A DNA stretch of 64,000 nucleotides from Spirochaetales bacterium (GCA_016930675.1 JAFGGG010000043.1:37572-101571); one strand, 5' to 3'. Numbered from the stretch's first letter, positions 9,297-18,709 are shown. The notes: generated by a model from the letters alone, not told the origin. Made by a program: numbers and translations.

Positions 9297-10067
9297 ATGT
9301 TAGAGAAACGAATTATAATTTGCCTGGATGTACGAAACGGACGCACTACCAAAGGAATAAAATTTAAGGAAAATATTGACATTGGTGATCCTGTGGAAAT
9401 GGCCCGCTTCTATTATGAACAAGGTGTTGACGAGCTTGTGTTCTACGACATTACAGCCTCTGCGGAAAAACGCAAAATTATGATTGATGTGGTTGCCCGG
9501 GTTGCGGAAAATATCTTCATCCCGTTCTCCGTGGGAGGCGGCATCGGATCAATTTCCGAAATGCGGAAGGTTCTGCTGGCAGGAGCGGAAAAAGTGAGTG
9601 TTAATTCACAGGCCGTGCGCAATCCGTCTCTTATTGAAGAGGGAGCTTCGCTTTTCGGGCAGCAGTGCATCGTACTGGGTATGGATGTACTACAGGACGA
9701 CTCAATGCCGTCAAACTACCGGGTTGTAATCGACGGCGGGAGAATCCCAACCGAATTGGACGCCCTGGCTTGGGCAAAACAGGCTGAAAACCTGGGCGCA
9801 GGAGAAATCGTCCTCAATTCCATAGACGCGGACGGCACACAGGAAGGTTACGAGCTTACTGTTACCAGGCTTCTTACGGAGCAGGTGGGGATTCCGGTCG
9901 TGGCTTCCGGGGGAGCGGGAAAAATCGAACACATCCTCGATGTATTTACAAAAGCACATGCCGATGCGGCGCTTATCGCATCCATGGTGCATTTTGGCAC
10001 ATTTACGCTTGCGCAAATTAAATCATTTCTGCATAAAAATCAGATACCGGTGCGCTTGGATTTCTAA
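9297..10067 (+). CDS. hisF: Imidazole glycerol phosphate synthase, cyclase subunit
   Basis: 256 residues forming a TIM barrel. Catalytic aspartates fall exactly where expected, D11 (ICLDVRNGR) and D130 (VLGMDVLQD). The phosphate loops [17 protein letters not shown] and VASGGAG are present. It converts PRFAR plus ammonia from HisH into imidazole glycerol phosphate. DITASAEKR matches genuine HisF rather than HisA. One oddity: the helix after strand 1 reads [15 protein letters not shown], with a slightly diverged anion site (usual VKGVNF), typical of lineage drift. It is the last gene of the ileS-side operon; no clear terminator follows, only a strong palindrome 42 bases on. Confidence 0.92.
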   Translation: MLEKRIIICLDVRNGRTTKGIKFKENIDIGDPVEMARFYYEQGVDELVFYDITASAEKRKIMIDVVARVAENIFIPFSVGGGIGSISEMRKVLLAGAEKVSVNSQAVRNPSLIEEGASLFGQQCIVLGMDVLQDDSMPSNYRVVIDGGRIPTELDALAWAKQAENLGAGEIVLNSIDADGTQEGYELTVTRLLTEQVGIPVVASGGAGKIEHILDVFTKAHADAALIASMVHFGTFTLAQIKSFLHKNQIPVRLDF

Positions 10068-10108
10068 AATCTCTCACGGGGCACACAGAGATATCTATTC
10101 TATAAATT

Positions 10109-10145
10109 GAGCTTCTTGCAAAAATGTTATTTTTGCAAGAAGCTC
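10109..10145. repeat. Perfect 17-bp inverted repeat (3-base loop)
   Basis: GAGCTTCTTGCAAAAAT (10109-10125) and its exact reverse complement (10129-10145) flank GTT. No T-run follows on either strand, so a simple terminator is unlikely. Long perfect arms of this kind suggest a miniature mobile element remnant or a transcript end processed as a hairpin. Confidence 0.7.
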
Positions 10146-10199
10146 CTAAAATGGAAATTGCTAAATTAATATGGTATAAAGAATTAGTATTTTACTAAC

Positions 10200-10411
10200 T
10201 TAATACCTTTTGAGTTTTGCAATTTCCTCAATTGATAATGCTTTTCGTCTGTCACTAGATTTGGTTATGTGCCCGTGTAATAAAAATGATACACGCAATC
10301 CGGGCCCACAAGTTTACGCGCGGTTTCCAAAGGGAGTTTGATCTTTCCTTTAAGCAGCAATCTGCGGTATAAGTATTTAATGCGCATTATTTCAGCTGTC
10401 TCTGGTTTCAT
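10200..10411 (-). pseudogene. Frameshifted remnant of a small basic protein
   Basis: From ATG at 10411 the minus strand encodes 48 residues (begins MKPETAEIMRIKYLYRRLLL) ending at a TAA at 10265. In another frame, starting near the GGGCCC at about 10300, coding-like sequence continues (LLHGHITKSSDRRKALSIEE) to a stop at 10200. Joining the two would give a protein of about 70 residues rich in Lys/Arg. No Shine-Dalgarno site is obvious. I do not recognise the family; it may also be chance. Confidence 0.35.
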
Positions 10412-10612
10412 GTTTTCTTACATCTAATATAACAATTTTTCCGGATAGATACACTTAAGATTTCACAGCAATGCGTTTTTGCTTGAAATTCTCTCTTCAA
10501 TAATATAAACTCATAAATGTAAATTCATATGCAGTATTTATGTTTCATGAGAAAGTTTACGTGCTGTCTTTTTGCACGGCATTTAATTGTTTAACCGGTA
10601 GAAGGATTAAAA

Positions 10613-12103
10613 ATGGAGCTGCTCGCAGCGGATATAAAAAAAATCCAAAGATCAATTCAGAGTTCCGTGCCTCTCTCAATAAAATTGCACTCGATCCCTC
10701 ATGAGACGGAAATTTATATTGAAGGACTCCTGGAAGCCTTTCTCAACGAACTGGGACATGAAAATCTAAAGGACAGAATTTCCTATTGTCTGCGTGAAAT
10801 TGCTTTAAACGCGCAAAAAGCCAATATCAAACGGGTTTACTTTTTAGAAAGAGATCTGGATATCAATAACAAAAAAGATTACGGTGAAGGCATGAAGCAT
10901 TTCAAAGATGATACTTCCAACAATATTGACTACTATCTCAAACAGTTGAAACAGCACAGCTATTATGTAAAAATCATATTTCACACCAAAGAAAACAATT
11001 TTTATATCAGCGTCAGAAATAATGTGGAAATAACGAAAACCGAACAGATCAGGGTCTTTGATCGTATCGCCCGCGCCCGCGCCTTTAACTCGGTCGAAGA
11101 GGCACCCGCCACCCTGGTTGATGATATCGAAGGCGCGGGTCTTGGTATTATCATCATTGTGCTCATGCTGAAACGAATCGGTTTGGATGAGGATTCTTTC
11201 GACCTTGATTTCTTAGACGGTGAAACCGTAGCCACCATTACCATACCCTTTTCTGAAGTACATATGGAAAAAATTGACAGTTTAATTAAGGAAATCACCA
11301 AAGAAGTGGATGCGCTCCCCCAATTTCCCGAGAACATAGTACATTTGCAAAAACTCATTTCGGATCCGGACACTGAAATATCCGATATTGCCCGCCAAAT
11401 CAGCACGGATCCGTCTTTAACCGCGGATCTTTTAAAACTGGTGAATTCCGCCCAGTTTATGCTTCCAAAAAAAGTAGATAACATCGTGGAAGCCGTAAAA
11501 CTGGTGGGCTTGCGAACCTTAAAAAATCTGCTTTATTCTTACGGAACACAAAAGATTTTCTTTAAGCGCTTTTCCGAAATAAAATGGCTCTGGGATCATT
11601 CCTACCGCACGGCCTTTTATGCTTACACCCTTGCCAAGAGTTTCAAGCGTAAAAAGGATATCCTGGATGACGCCTATGTGGGCGGCATTCTTCATGATTT
11701 GGGTCAGATAATTTTTGCCTCCATCCACCCTCAGCTTCTGGATAAAATTAAAAGGTTTTGCATGGCCAAGAATATTCCCCCCAGCATGTTGGAAAATCTT
11801 TCCAGCGGCATGAATCACGCCGAAGTCGGAGCACTTATTGCGGAAAAATGGAACTTCCCCCAACAGCTGATCCAGGCCATCCGCTTTCACCACGAGCCGA
11901 ACCAGGCGGATGCTCCTTTCCGTGATATTGTAAATACCGTATATATGGCGAACGCCTTTGCCAATGTTCAAGAGGAAAAATTAAATTACGAACAGATCGA
12001 CTCTTCAGCCCTTAATGATTTCGGGATAAAAGACGAAGAACACTTTACCTCAATTCTTACAAGATTATCAAAAGCATTTGAAGATAATATAGCCAAATAT
12101 TAA
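10613..12103 (+). CDS. ATPase-fold plus HDOD signalling protein
   Basis: 496 residues, no membrane segment. Residues 1-220 resemble a GHKL/histidine-kinase-like ATPase: LREIALNAQKANI is an N-box-like helix and DIEGAGLGIIII a G-box. Residues about 225-430 form an HDOD domain (ALPQFPENIVHLQKLI, DPSLTADLLKLVNSAQF, GGILHDLGQIIF, NHAEVGALIAEKWNFP). HDOD proteins are non-canonical HD-fold modules in signalling; the HDLGQ and HHEP motifs here keep some HD residues, so hydrolase activity is not excluded. No phosphoacceptor His of a normal kinase is seen. The same architecture is, to my knowledge, common in spirochaetes. AGAAGG lies just ahead of the ATG. Partner and signal are unknown. Confidence 0.8.
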   Translation: MELLAADIKKIQRSIQSSVPLSIKLHSIPHETEIYIEGLLEAFLNELGHENLKDRISYCLREIALNAQKANIKRVYFLERDLDINNKKDYGEGMKHFKDDTSNNIDYYLKQLKQHSYYVKIIFHTKENNFYISVRNNVEITKTEQIRVFDRIARARAFNSVEEAPATLVDDIEGAGLGIIIIVLMLKRIGLDEDSFDLDFLDGETVATITIPFSEVHMEKIDSLIKEITKEVDALPQFPENIVHLQKLISDPDTEISDIARQISTDPSLTADLLKLVNSAQFMLPKKVDNIVEAVKLVGLRTLKNLLYSYGTQKIFFKRFSEIKWLWDHSYRTAFYAYTLAKSFKRKKDILDDAYVGGILHDLGQIIFASIHPQLLDKIKRFCMAKNIPPSMLENLSSGMNHAEVGALIAEKWNFPQQLIQAIRFHHEPNQADAPFRDIVNTVYMANAFANVQEEKLNYEQIDSSALNDFGIKDEEHFTSILTRLSKAFEDNIAKY

Positions 12104-12157
12104 ATACCCGTTTCCGATCATTTCGCACAACAGTCGCTGCACAATGTATAGAAGTAC

Positions 12158-12186
12158 TTGTCTTTTTTAGTACTATATATTATATT
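12158..12186 (+). promoter_or_regulatory. Predicted promoter of the glutaredoxin gene with AT-rich dyad
   Basis: TTGTCT (12158-12163), 17-base spacer, TATATT (12181-12186). An AT-rich inverted repeat, ACTATATAT...ATATATAGT, spans 12172-12197, covering the -10 and the start region, and could be an operator. Confidence 0.5.
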
Positions 12187-12210
12187 TTATATATAGTATG
12201 GAGGTTATAA

Positions 12211-12438
12211 ATGAGTGTTAATATTTATACAACGCCAACGTGCAGTTTTTGTAATCTGGCAAAATCTTATTTCCGACAAAAAAATATTTCGTTTACAGAG
12301 TATGATGTATCCAAAGACATGAACAAAGCCCAGGAGATGGTAAACAAGTCGGGCCAGATGGGTGTTCCGGTTATAGAAATAAACGGCAGGATTATTGTAG
12401 GCTTTGACAAGAACCAGATTGAGAGGAATCTTAACTAG
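12211..12438 (+). CDS. Glutaredoxin-like small redox protein
   Basis: 75 residues with a thioredoxin fold: redox pair C11-x-x-C14 in TPTCSFC, cis-Pro region GVPVIEI, and GF-D near residue 70 (IIVGFDKNQI). It fits the NrdH/glutaredoxin-like family of 75-85 residues and would reduce disulfides or glutathione-type mixed disulfides in the cytoplasm. GGAGG sits nine bases before ATG. It is a single-gene unit with its own predicted promoter and faces a convergent acyltransferase gene. Whether it takes electrons from glutathione or thioredoxin reductase cannot be read from the sequence. Confidence 0.88.
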   Translation: MSVNIYTTPTCSFCNLAKSYFRQKNISFTEYDVSKDMNKAQEMVNKSGQMGVPVIEINGRIIVGFDKNQIERNLN

Positions 12439-12469
12439 ACAATCATCATGGGTAAAACCAACCACGTTT

Positions 12470-13384
12470 TTAGATGGCTTTTCTACCGGCCTGTTTTAAA
12501 ACCTGAACTCTTTCGAATTCGGCGTTTTTGTGTAATGCATCCAATTCTTTAATGATATCGTCAACAACATGTTGTTTTGAGTTTTCAATGAGTTTTGCAT
12601 GTTTCAAAGATTGAGTCCGGAATTCTTTGCAGTTAAATACCTTGCTCACCGTGTACATCACAACATCTCTGGTTACGAAATCCTCATCCATTTTATTACT
12701 TGGGTTTAAGCGCAATGTATTACCGTTTATTGCCACACAAACCATATAATTGAAGGTTTTAAGATATGAATATACCGCTTTAAGACCTTTACCGGTAGAC
12801 TCATCCCAAGGCCTGAAGCGGGTTCCGGTCGGAAAAACAAGAATAATTCGTTTATTGTGCTTCAGGTGGGTAATGGCGTGCAGGGCGGCCCGGTTGATTT
12901 TAATCTGCTTTATTTTTTCTTCCAACTTTTTTTTGGTATCCTCAGTATTTTTTGCCGTACTCGAGGGGTAAATAACAACTCTGGTATAAGCCTCTGTAAA
13001 AGAGCGTACAAAGTCATTTTCTTCATTAAGTTTCATCCCCGCAATAGAGACAATCGACTGGCTGACCTTCTCACCTATTTCACCGTGTCTTTCCAAAAGC
13101 TCATAAAAATTGGGGATATCAAAGTTGCTAAAATGCTGCATGAATAATATGCATGATTTACCTGTCTGAGCCAGCTCGTATAATTCAAGTAAATTCTCAA
13201 ATCCGTTGATCCTGCTTCCGGGCAGCATCAGTTCGCTTACCACCTGGCTTATCAAAGGTTTATTAGTGGCCAGACCTTCCTGGTAGACATTGTCTTCGGT
13301 AATAACCTTATCGATCGATGAGTTTTTTATAAGTTTCTTTCTTACTTCTTTGTAAGCATCATTTATTGGTATCATGACATTCAA
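12470..13384 (-). CDS. PlsC-like glycerolipid acyltransferase
   Basis: 304 residues. The acyltransferase catalytic motif is present as HFSNFD (H84, D89; H-x4-D), and VFPTGTRFRP stands for motif III (usual FPEGTRS). It probably transfers an acyl chain to a glycerol-phosphate-type acceptor in membrane lipid synthesis at the inner membrane. Unlike typical 240-residue PlsC it has a longer soluble N-terminus and a charged C-terminus. Spirochaetes have long, divergent versions with this layout. The start could be 13384 (MNVMIP) or the ATG three codons later; neither has a strong ribosome site. It stands alone between glutaredoxin and the methyl-accepting protein. Confidence 0.75.
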   Translation of the reverse strand: MNVMIPINDAYKEVRKKLIKNSSIDKVITEDNVYQEGLATNKPLISQVVSELMLPGSRINGFENLLELYELAQTGKSCILFMQHFSNFDIPNFYELLERHGEIGEKVSQSIVSIAGMKLNEENDFVRSFTEAYTRVVIYPSSTAKNTEDTKKKLEEKIKQIKINRAALHAITHLKHNKRIILVFPTGTRFRPWDESTGKGLKAVYSYLKTFNYMVCVAINGNTLRLNPSNKMDEDFVTRDVVMYTVSKVFNCKEFRTQSLKHAKLIENSKQHVVDDIIKELDALHKNAEFERVQVLKQAGRKAI

Positions 13385-13450
13385 GAGCCATTCTAATTTG
13401 TTTTTTTTATTATTGTCAAGAGTTTTTAGAGAAATAGGTTGAAGCGATAT

Positions 13451-14878
13451 TTATTCCTGCTTAAGCACTGTTTCGGGGCTGCTTTGCGCCTGGGTCTCAG
13501 CCGGCTTTTGAGTTACCTTGACCTCACTAATCTTTTCTCTGAGCTCATCCGAAAGCTGTTTATTTTTTTCCGACACAATCTGCAGTAAATCAAAGGCCTT
13601 TTGGATTTCATAACTGCCGCTGAGCTGCTCATGCGCTGCCTGAATAATCTCTTGGGCTTCGTTGTCAACTCTCTTTATTATATCCAGCACCCTCACACTT
13701 CCTTCGGACTCTTCGCCTGTATCCGTTTTTATCAAACTGGAAAGCTCCACCAGATGAGTAATGGAAGTAAGGATCTCCTGCGCTCCGGCCCGCTGTTCAC
13801 TCATTGCATTGGCAATCTCTACAATTATTTTTACTGTCTTATCGATATCCTCCAAAATCTGACTAAAAGCTTTTCCCGTCTCCTCGGAAAGTTTGGTTCC
13901 GTGCTCTATTTTCTCAAGAGTCTCCTGCACATTTTTCTTGATACTTTTTGCTTCCTGTCCCGAATCCGATGCAAGTTTACGGATTTCTTCGGCCACAACC
14001 GCGAAACCTTTGCCCGCCTCTCCGGCATGAGCAGCCTCAATGGCGGCATTCATGGAAAGGAGATTGGTCGTGGCTGCCAAACGGGTGATGCCGCCGATCC
14101 CCTCCGCTATTTTTTTGGAAGTGTCGGAAATATCCTGCATCGACTGCATCATGGTTTTTATATGTGTTTCTCCCTGACTGGCGATCTGTTCCAGAGTCTG
14201 CCCGATTTCTTTTGCGTTTTCCGCGCTCTTGCTCACGGAATTAATGGAACTCACCATTTGTTCTATGCTGGCCGAGCTCTGCGCTACCGCGCTTGACTGG
14301 CTTTCGATATTCTGTTTTATCTTTTCAGTGGTTTCGTTCATCTTGTTGACTTCTTTAACCGTCTCTTCGATTGCTCCTTTTTGCCTTTCCAAACTCTTGT
14401 TGACACTCTCAATTGTGGCAATCATTTCACGGGTCGCCACTCCCGTCTCCGATACGGCGGATACCAGGTCCACATTTATCGCTTCAATCGATTGCAGCAT
14501 CTTTTTCACACCGGAAAAAACAGTATCCAGTTCAGAGACCATGGTGTTCAGCGCGTTTCCGATCTCGCCTATTTCTTCGTCAGCTGCAAACGTGGAACGT
14601 ATGGAAAAATCTTTTTCCTTGATATGGTTAATAATGTTCATGATACCGCTCAGGGGACTGCTCATTCTTCTAAGGAGAATTACCACACCGATTCCCAAAG
14701 CGATTAATAGTATCCCGCTAATAATAAACAAAATCTTCAATGTGCCGACCACAGGGCCTTGAACGTCAAGCCCGAATAGATTTATCAATCCGAATCCGAA
14801 TGTGCTTAAAATGAGTATCCCGCAAATGCTGAAAAATAGAATGCCGTATTTCTGAAAATTTGTGCTTTTTTTATCCAT
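13451..14878 (-). CDS. Methyl-accepting chemotaxis-type protein lacking a sensor domain
   Basis: 475 residues. Two membrane helices (about 11-33 and 46-70) are separated by only about a dozen residues, so there is no periplasmic ligand domain. A HAMP-like segment follows ([20 protein letters not shown]), then a long coiled coil whose tip carries the conserved signalling hairpin [20 protein letters not shown]. The C-terminal tail is Gln/Glu/Pro-rich with no CheR-tethering pentapeptide. It would form arrays with CheA/CheW and probably reads the state of the membrane or an unseen partner. No che genes are nearby. It is a single transcription unit with a TTGACA promoter. Confidence 0.9.
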   Translation of the reverse strand: MDKKSTNFQKYGILFFSICGILILSTFGFGLINLFGLDVQGPVVGTLKILFIISGILLIALGIGVVILLRRMSSPLSGIMNIINHIKEKDFSIRSTFAADEEIGEIGNALNTMVSELDTVFSGVKKMLQSIEAINVDLVSAVSETGVATREMIATIESVNKSLERQKGAIEETVKEVNKMNETTEKIKQNIESQSSAVAQSSASIEQMVSSINSVSKSAENAKEIGQTLEQIASQGETHIKTMMQSMQDISDTSKKIAEGIGGITRLAATTNLLSMNAAIEAAHAGEAGKGFAVVAEEIRKLASDSGQEAKSIKKNVQETLEKIEHGTKLSEETGKAFSQILEDIDKTVKIIVEIANAMSEQRAGAQEILTSITHLVELSSLIKTDTGEESEGSVRVLDIIKRVDNEAQEIIQAAHEQLSGSYEIQKAFDLLQIVSEKNKQLSDELREKISEVKVTQKPAETQAQSSPETVLKQE

Positions 14879-14929
14879 TACATACCTCGTTACTATACGC
14901 TCTTAATAGCTTAACTGTTTACTATATTA

Positions 14930-14958
14930 ACTCTATAATTTTTCGTACCAATTGTCAA
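14930..14958 (-). promoter_or_regulatory. Predicted promoter of the methyl-accepting protein gene
   Basis: On the minus strand TTGACA (14958-14953), 17-base spacer, TAGAGT (14935-14930); TATAGA at 15-base spacing is an alternative -10. It lies about 55 bases ahead of the ATG. Confidence 0.45.
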
Positions 14959-15109
14959 AAAAAGTTTATTTTTTTTGTACACATTGCCGTCACCATACCA
15001 CCGCCCAAGCAGGCGCCCTCAGCGGATGGGTACGGCGCTTAACCTCTTCACAATTAATAATCCCCCGCCGCTGTTGCAAAAATAGGCAATTTTGATTATA
15101 AATCTTAAC

Positions 15110-16882
15110 ATGAAAACATTACCAGCATGGAAATTAGAGCGTATCTATTCGTCATTTACCGGGAAAAAACTGCAAAATCATTTAAGGCTGCTGGGCAAGC
15201 ATATCAAGCGTCTTGCCAAGCTAATCGAATCTCCTCCTAAGACTCAAGATAAAAGGGCTTACTGGATTAAAGAATTCATTGATTGCTACAACATGTGCAG
15301 CGATCTGTTCGTCACTCTCTATGCCTTTGCCTATATGCACTACACAATTAATACGGCCAATTATGAAGCGATTAAATGCATGAACGACCTGGACAAAACC
15401 AAGATCTCTCTGATAAGCTCGATTGTTACATTTCGTAATACACTGGCAGGGGAAAAACAGCTGTTAAAAACAAGCCTCCGCCTGCTACCCGAACTTAAAA
15501 ACTATGTGTTTTTTTTAAACGAGCAACTGATTCTGCAAAAGCACCAGATGACTAAGGAGCAAGAAGAACTTGCAGCGGATCTCTCCCGTTCGGGCGCCGA
15601 TCTCTGGAGCAGATTACAGGAAGCCGTCTCCTCTCAGACATCGGTTGTATGGGATGAGGAACATGGAAAGAAAAAGACAATCATCGAACTGCGGGCCCTG
15701 GCTCACGAACCCGACAGACAGGTAAGGCACAAAGCCTATTCACTGGAGTTATCCGCGTGGGAGACTGTTAAAACCCCGCTGGCCTATGCCCTGAACGGAG
15801 TTAAAGGAGTTTCTGTAAGTCTTAATAAGCGCAGAGAGTATAAAAATACTCTGGAATGCTCTTTGCTCCAGGCCCGCATCTCCCGTAACGTCCTGAATTC
15901 ACTTATTACCGTTATGGAGAAGGCACTGCCTGATTTCAGAAGATATCTCAAGGCTAAGGCGAAAATATTGGGTTTAAAAAAATTGGCTTTTTTCGATCTT
16001 TTTGCCCCCCTTTCCCCTTCAGCAGAAAAATGGAGTTTTAGCCGGGCCAGAGATTTCATAATCCAGGGATTCGCTCGTTTTAGTCAGGAACTAAAAAACT
16101 TCGCGCTTAAGGCCTTTAATGAGAACTGGATCGATGCGCAGCCAAAAACCGGGAAGATCGGCGGCGCTTATTGTATTTCCCTGCCTTTGCCGCAGGAATC
16201 ACGTATTCTTTGCAACTTCGACGGTTCTTTTTCAGCTGTCACCACAATCGCTCACGAGCTCGGCCACGCGTATCACCATCATCTCCTGCGCAAGCACAGC
16301 GCCATCCACAGAGATTATCCGATGACTCTGGCGGAAACCGCTTCCATCTTTTGTGAAAATATTATAATCAACAACGCTTTGTTGAGTTTCCCCGCAGCGG
16401 AAAAAATAAACCTGCTTGAAATATTTCTGGCCGACAGCACCCAGGTTATAGTGGACATCCTTTCCCGCTTTTATTTTGAATCGGAACTGATTGATTTAAG
16501 AGCGGAAAAAGAACTTTCCGCGGATGAGTTAAACAACCTTATGCTCAAGGCCCAGCAAAAGACGTACGGTCAGGCTCTTGATCCCGCGCATCTTCACGCC
16601 TTTATGTGGGCGGTAAAAAGCCACTATTACCGGTCGGAGCTGGCTTTTTACAATTATCCGTATGCTTTCGGACTGCTGTTCGGATTGGGGCTGCACGCTC
16701 TTTATACAGAGCAGGGCGCGAGTTTTACAACTGTTTATGATAAATTATTAAAGGATACAGGCCGTATGAACTGCATGGAGTTGACACGGCAGGTGGGATT
16801 TAATATCGAATCCACGGTTTTTTGGCAAAAAGGAATGGACATTATTAAAAAGCGGATCGATGAGTTTGTATCCTTAGCATAG
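15110..16882 (+). CDS. M3-family oligoendopeptidase (PepF-like)
   Basis: 590 residues from ATG 15110; a TTG at 15092 would add six residues and has a slightly better AGG upstream, so the start is open. The thermolysin-like zinc site is TIAHELGHAYHHH (H382, E383, H386) with the third ligand in ETASIFCE. Residues 1-200 are helical, as in oligopeptidase F relatives (TIGR02290-like, about 590 residues). It would cut short peptides in the cytoplasm; no signal peptide is seen. It stands alone; the OmpA-type gene converges from the right. Confidence 0.88.
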   Translation: MKTLPAWKLERIYSSFTGKKLQNHLRLLGKHIKRLAKLIESPPKTQDKRAYWIKEFIDCYNMCSDLFVTLYAFAYMHYTINTANYEAIKCMNDLDKTKISLISSIVTFRNTLAGEKQLLKTSLRLLPELKNYVFFLNEQLILQKHQMTKEQEELAADLSRSGADLWSRLQEAVSSQTSVVWDEEHGKKKTIIELRALAHEPDRQVRHKAYSLELSAWETVKTPLAYALNGVKGVSVSLNKRREYKNTLECSLLQARISRNVLNSLITVMEKALPDFRRYLKAKAKILGLKKLAFFDLFAPLSPSAEKWSFSRARDFIIQGFARFSQELKNFALKAFNENWIDAQPKTGKIGGAYCISLPLPQESRILCNFDGSFSAVTTIAHELGHAYHHHLLRKHSAIHRDYPMTLAETASIFCENIIINNALLSFPAAEKINLLEIFLADSTQVIVDILSRFYFESELIDLRAEKELSADELNNLMLKAQQKTYGQALDPAHLHAFMWAVKSHYYRSELAFYNYPYAFGLLFGLGLHALYTEQGASFTTVYDKLLKDTGRMNCMELTRQVGFNIESTVFWQKGMDIIKKRIDEFVSLA

Positions 16883-16931
16883 CTTGTTACTTTAAATCTA
16901 TGAACACCGTGTGCTCAGTGAGAAATAAAAC

Positions 16932-18140
16932 TCAATCCTCAAGAATAATTATTTCCACCCGCCGGTTCTGCGCCATACCCTCTTCAGTATCATTACTGGC
17001 TACGGGCTCGGTTGCTCCTCTTCCTTCATAAAGAAAGCGCTCGGCAGGTATGCCTTTGCTTACCAAATAATCCACTATGGTCTTGGCCCGCTCTACGGAA
17101 AGGGTATACTGTGATTCTTCGCTTCCCCAGCGCGCCGTATGGCCGACAACCAGAAAGGTTCTTCCTTCTATTTTTTTAAGAGCTTCCACAAGAGCGTCGA
17201 GTCTACTGTATTCCTCAGGCTTAACTACCGCTTTATCCGCGATGAAATGTATTTTGTTCAGAGTAAGTGCAACTCCCTCTTCACGTTCTTCGACTACGAT
17301 ATCGGGGATATTCGAATCCTCCAACTCTTCGATAATATCCTTTTTTATCTCATCCCTGTCCATCACCACAATCATATCGAACCAGGTAAGAATAAAGCCT
17401 TTGTATAATTCCTCCGTGCCGTTATCATACATATAGGTCTCTTCCACCAGATCCCTCATAAACTGCGGCCGTTTGCCTTCACTGTCAAAATAAATGGTCA
17501 CTACATGCTTGCCGCTGATATTGCGGATGCGTTCATCGCCGTATACATCATCCCCGGCTTTATAGCGCATAGCGTATTGCGCCTGAATAACATCGCACTC
17601 CACTCCGTTATACATTCCCTTGCCCTTATATTCATATTCACAATAAAAAGGCACTCTGGTGAAGACACCGTCATGTAAAGGCTCAACGATCCGCATACCG
17701 TAAGCCCGCCACTTTTCACCGACTGTTACGGCTTTTTTGGGAAATACCGGAAAACCGCGCAGCAGAGGATAAGCCTGACTCTCATGAATTACGTAATGTC
17801 CGTCGGAATTAATCCTAAACCTGGACTCGATGGTTTTATCGATTCTGCGGGCAACATGGCGCGTTTCCCGCTTCATCTCCTCCAACACATAAAATTTACC
17901 CTGATACACCTCATTCTGTCCGGTCTCATCTTCCGCGACCGTTAACACGCCTCTCACCTCCCGGTAGATATATCCCTGATAGCTGCCGTTAACGCGTTTA
18001 CTGAGGTCATGTCTCTCCGTAAGCTTGAATTTTTCTCCGGGGATAAATTGAATTTCAAAGGTCTGCTGGGAATAAATGAAAGCAGGAATTACAAAGCAAA
18101 GCATAAATATAACGCATACAACCTTTTTTCTTATATGCAT
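16932..18140 (-). CDS. OmpA-domain envelope protein
   Basis: 402 residues. A signal peptide (residues 1-24, cut near FIYSQQ) is followed by about 260 residues of beta-rich sequence without a family I recognise (FIPGEKFKLTERHDL..., paired YKG-type strands), then a C-terminal OmpA/MotB domain (about 285-402). The latter has the peptidoglycan-binding signature: FLVVGHTARWG, LSVERAKTIVDYLVSKGI and AQNRRVEIIIL. It likely anchors the outer membrane or a lipid-linked complex to the cell wall. Spirochaetes have several such proteins with unique N-terminal parts. The gene lies 11 bases downstream of the DOMON-like lipoprotein gene, so the two probably form an operon. Confidence 0.82.
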   Translation of the reverse strand: MHIRKKVVCVIFMLCFVIPAFIYSQQTFEIQFIPGEKFKLTERHDLSKRVNGSYQGYIYREVRGVLTVAEDETGQNEVYQGKFYVLEEMKRETRHVARRIDKTIESRFRINSDGHYVIHESQAYPLLRGFPVFPKKAVTVGEKWRAYGMRIVEPLHDGVFTRVPFYCEYEYKGKGMYNGVECDVIQAQYAMRYKAGDDVYGDERIRNISGKHVVTIYFDSEGKRPQFMRDLVEETYMYDNGTEELYKGFILTWFDMIVVMDRDEIKKDIIEELEDSNIPDIVVEEREEGVALTLNKIHFIADKAVVKPEEYSRLDALVEALKKIEGRTFLVVGHTARWGSEESQYTLSVERAKTIVDYLVSKGIPAERFLYEGRGATEPVASNDTEEGMAQNRRVEIIILED

Positions 18141-18151
18141 AAATCCGCTCC

Positions 18152-18709
18152 TTACTTTAATTTTAGCACAACACCCTGCCTAAAACTATGCATGTCTGTA
18201 AATGAATCCTGTCCACTATACCCTATAATAAGCTGCAGTTCTTCCTGGCCGTCTTTTATAAAGCCTGATGTTTGCAACTCCACTTCCAACGTAGTCAGAT
18301 TATCCGTTTCTTTTACTGCCACATCGGTTACCACACTTTCCGTAACAAACAGATCTTCATGGCCGTGTCCGACTCCGATCTGCTCTTTAAACTGCGGCCG
18401 GCCGTCTTTGACAAAACCGATAATAATATGAGCATTATTCATTACTTTAGAACCCAACCCAAGCGAAACCCAGCCTGTTGTTTGCGCCACCAGAGCAAAA
18501 CTGACTGATTGCTTTTTACGCGCCGCATAGAGAGTACATTGCGCATACTCCTTTTTAAAGCTGTATTCATCTTGAGTCACCACACCGTCTATCTGAGGCG
18601 TATGAGCGGTAACAGCCAAACCGTCTGCGGACTGGGGCGAATTGCCGCAATTAAAAAACAGCAGACAGGATAATACGGACAAACATAGCGCACATAGTAT
18701 TAAACGCAT
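18152..18709 (-). CDS. DOMON-domain-like lipoprotein
   Basis: 185 residues with a lipoprotein signal ending LFFNC (C21). Residues 40-175 match a DOMON-like beta sandwich: IDGVVTQDEY at the start, then GWVSLGLG...MNNAHIIIGFV, the typical pattern of heme- or sugar-binding DOMON domains. AAGGAGG sits nine bases ahead of the ATG. It is the first gene of a two-gene unit with the OmpA-domain protein. A heme or sugar ligand is possible; no heme-ligating pair can be assigned with confidence. Confidence 0.7.
   Translation of the reverse strand: MRLILCALCLSVLSCLLFFNCGNSPQSADGLAVTAHTPQIDGVVTQDEYSFKKEYAQCTLYAARKKQSVSFALVAQTTGWVSLGLGSKVMNNAHIIIGFVKDGRPQFKEQIGVGHGHEDLFVTESVVTDVAVKETDNLTTLEVELQTSGFIKDGQEELQLIIGYSGQDSFTDMHSFRQGVVLKLK

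Larger units (their letters stand above)
10068..10612. other. 545-base intergenic region with palindrome and frameshifted small frame
   Basis: Between hisF and the HDOD gene there is no long reading frame. It holds the palindrome at 10109-10145 and a broken small minus-strand frame at 10200-10411. The stretch 10412-10612 is AT-rich and presumably holds the promoter of the next gene; I could not fix a good -35/-10 pair. Confidence 0.6.

Noticed and set aside
8664..10067. PseA/WbpG-type amidation system
   Set aside because: No WbpG-like amidotransferase partner next to the pair, and HisF keeps both D11 and D130; ordinary histidine synthesis explains it.
13601..14762. Open frames antisense to the methyl-accepting protein
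   Set aside because: Mirror of the coiled-coil coding sequence; no support.
14990..15040. A further copy of the dispersed repeat (CACCATACCACCG...GGTACGGCGCTT)
   Set aside because: CATACCACCG and a partial stem are present but the GGGGGAGC core and the CGAAAAAGCC arm are missing; too weak.
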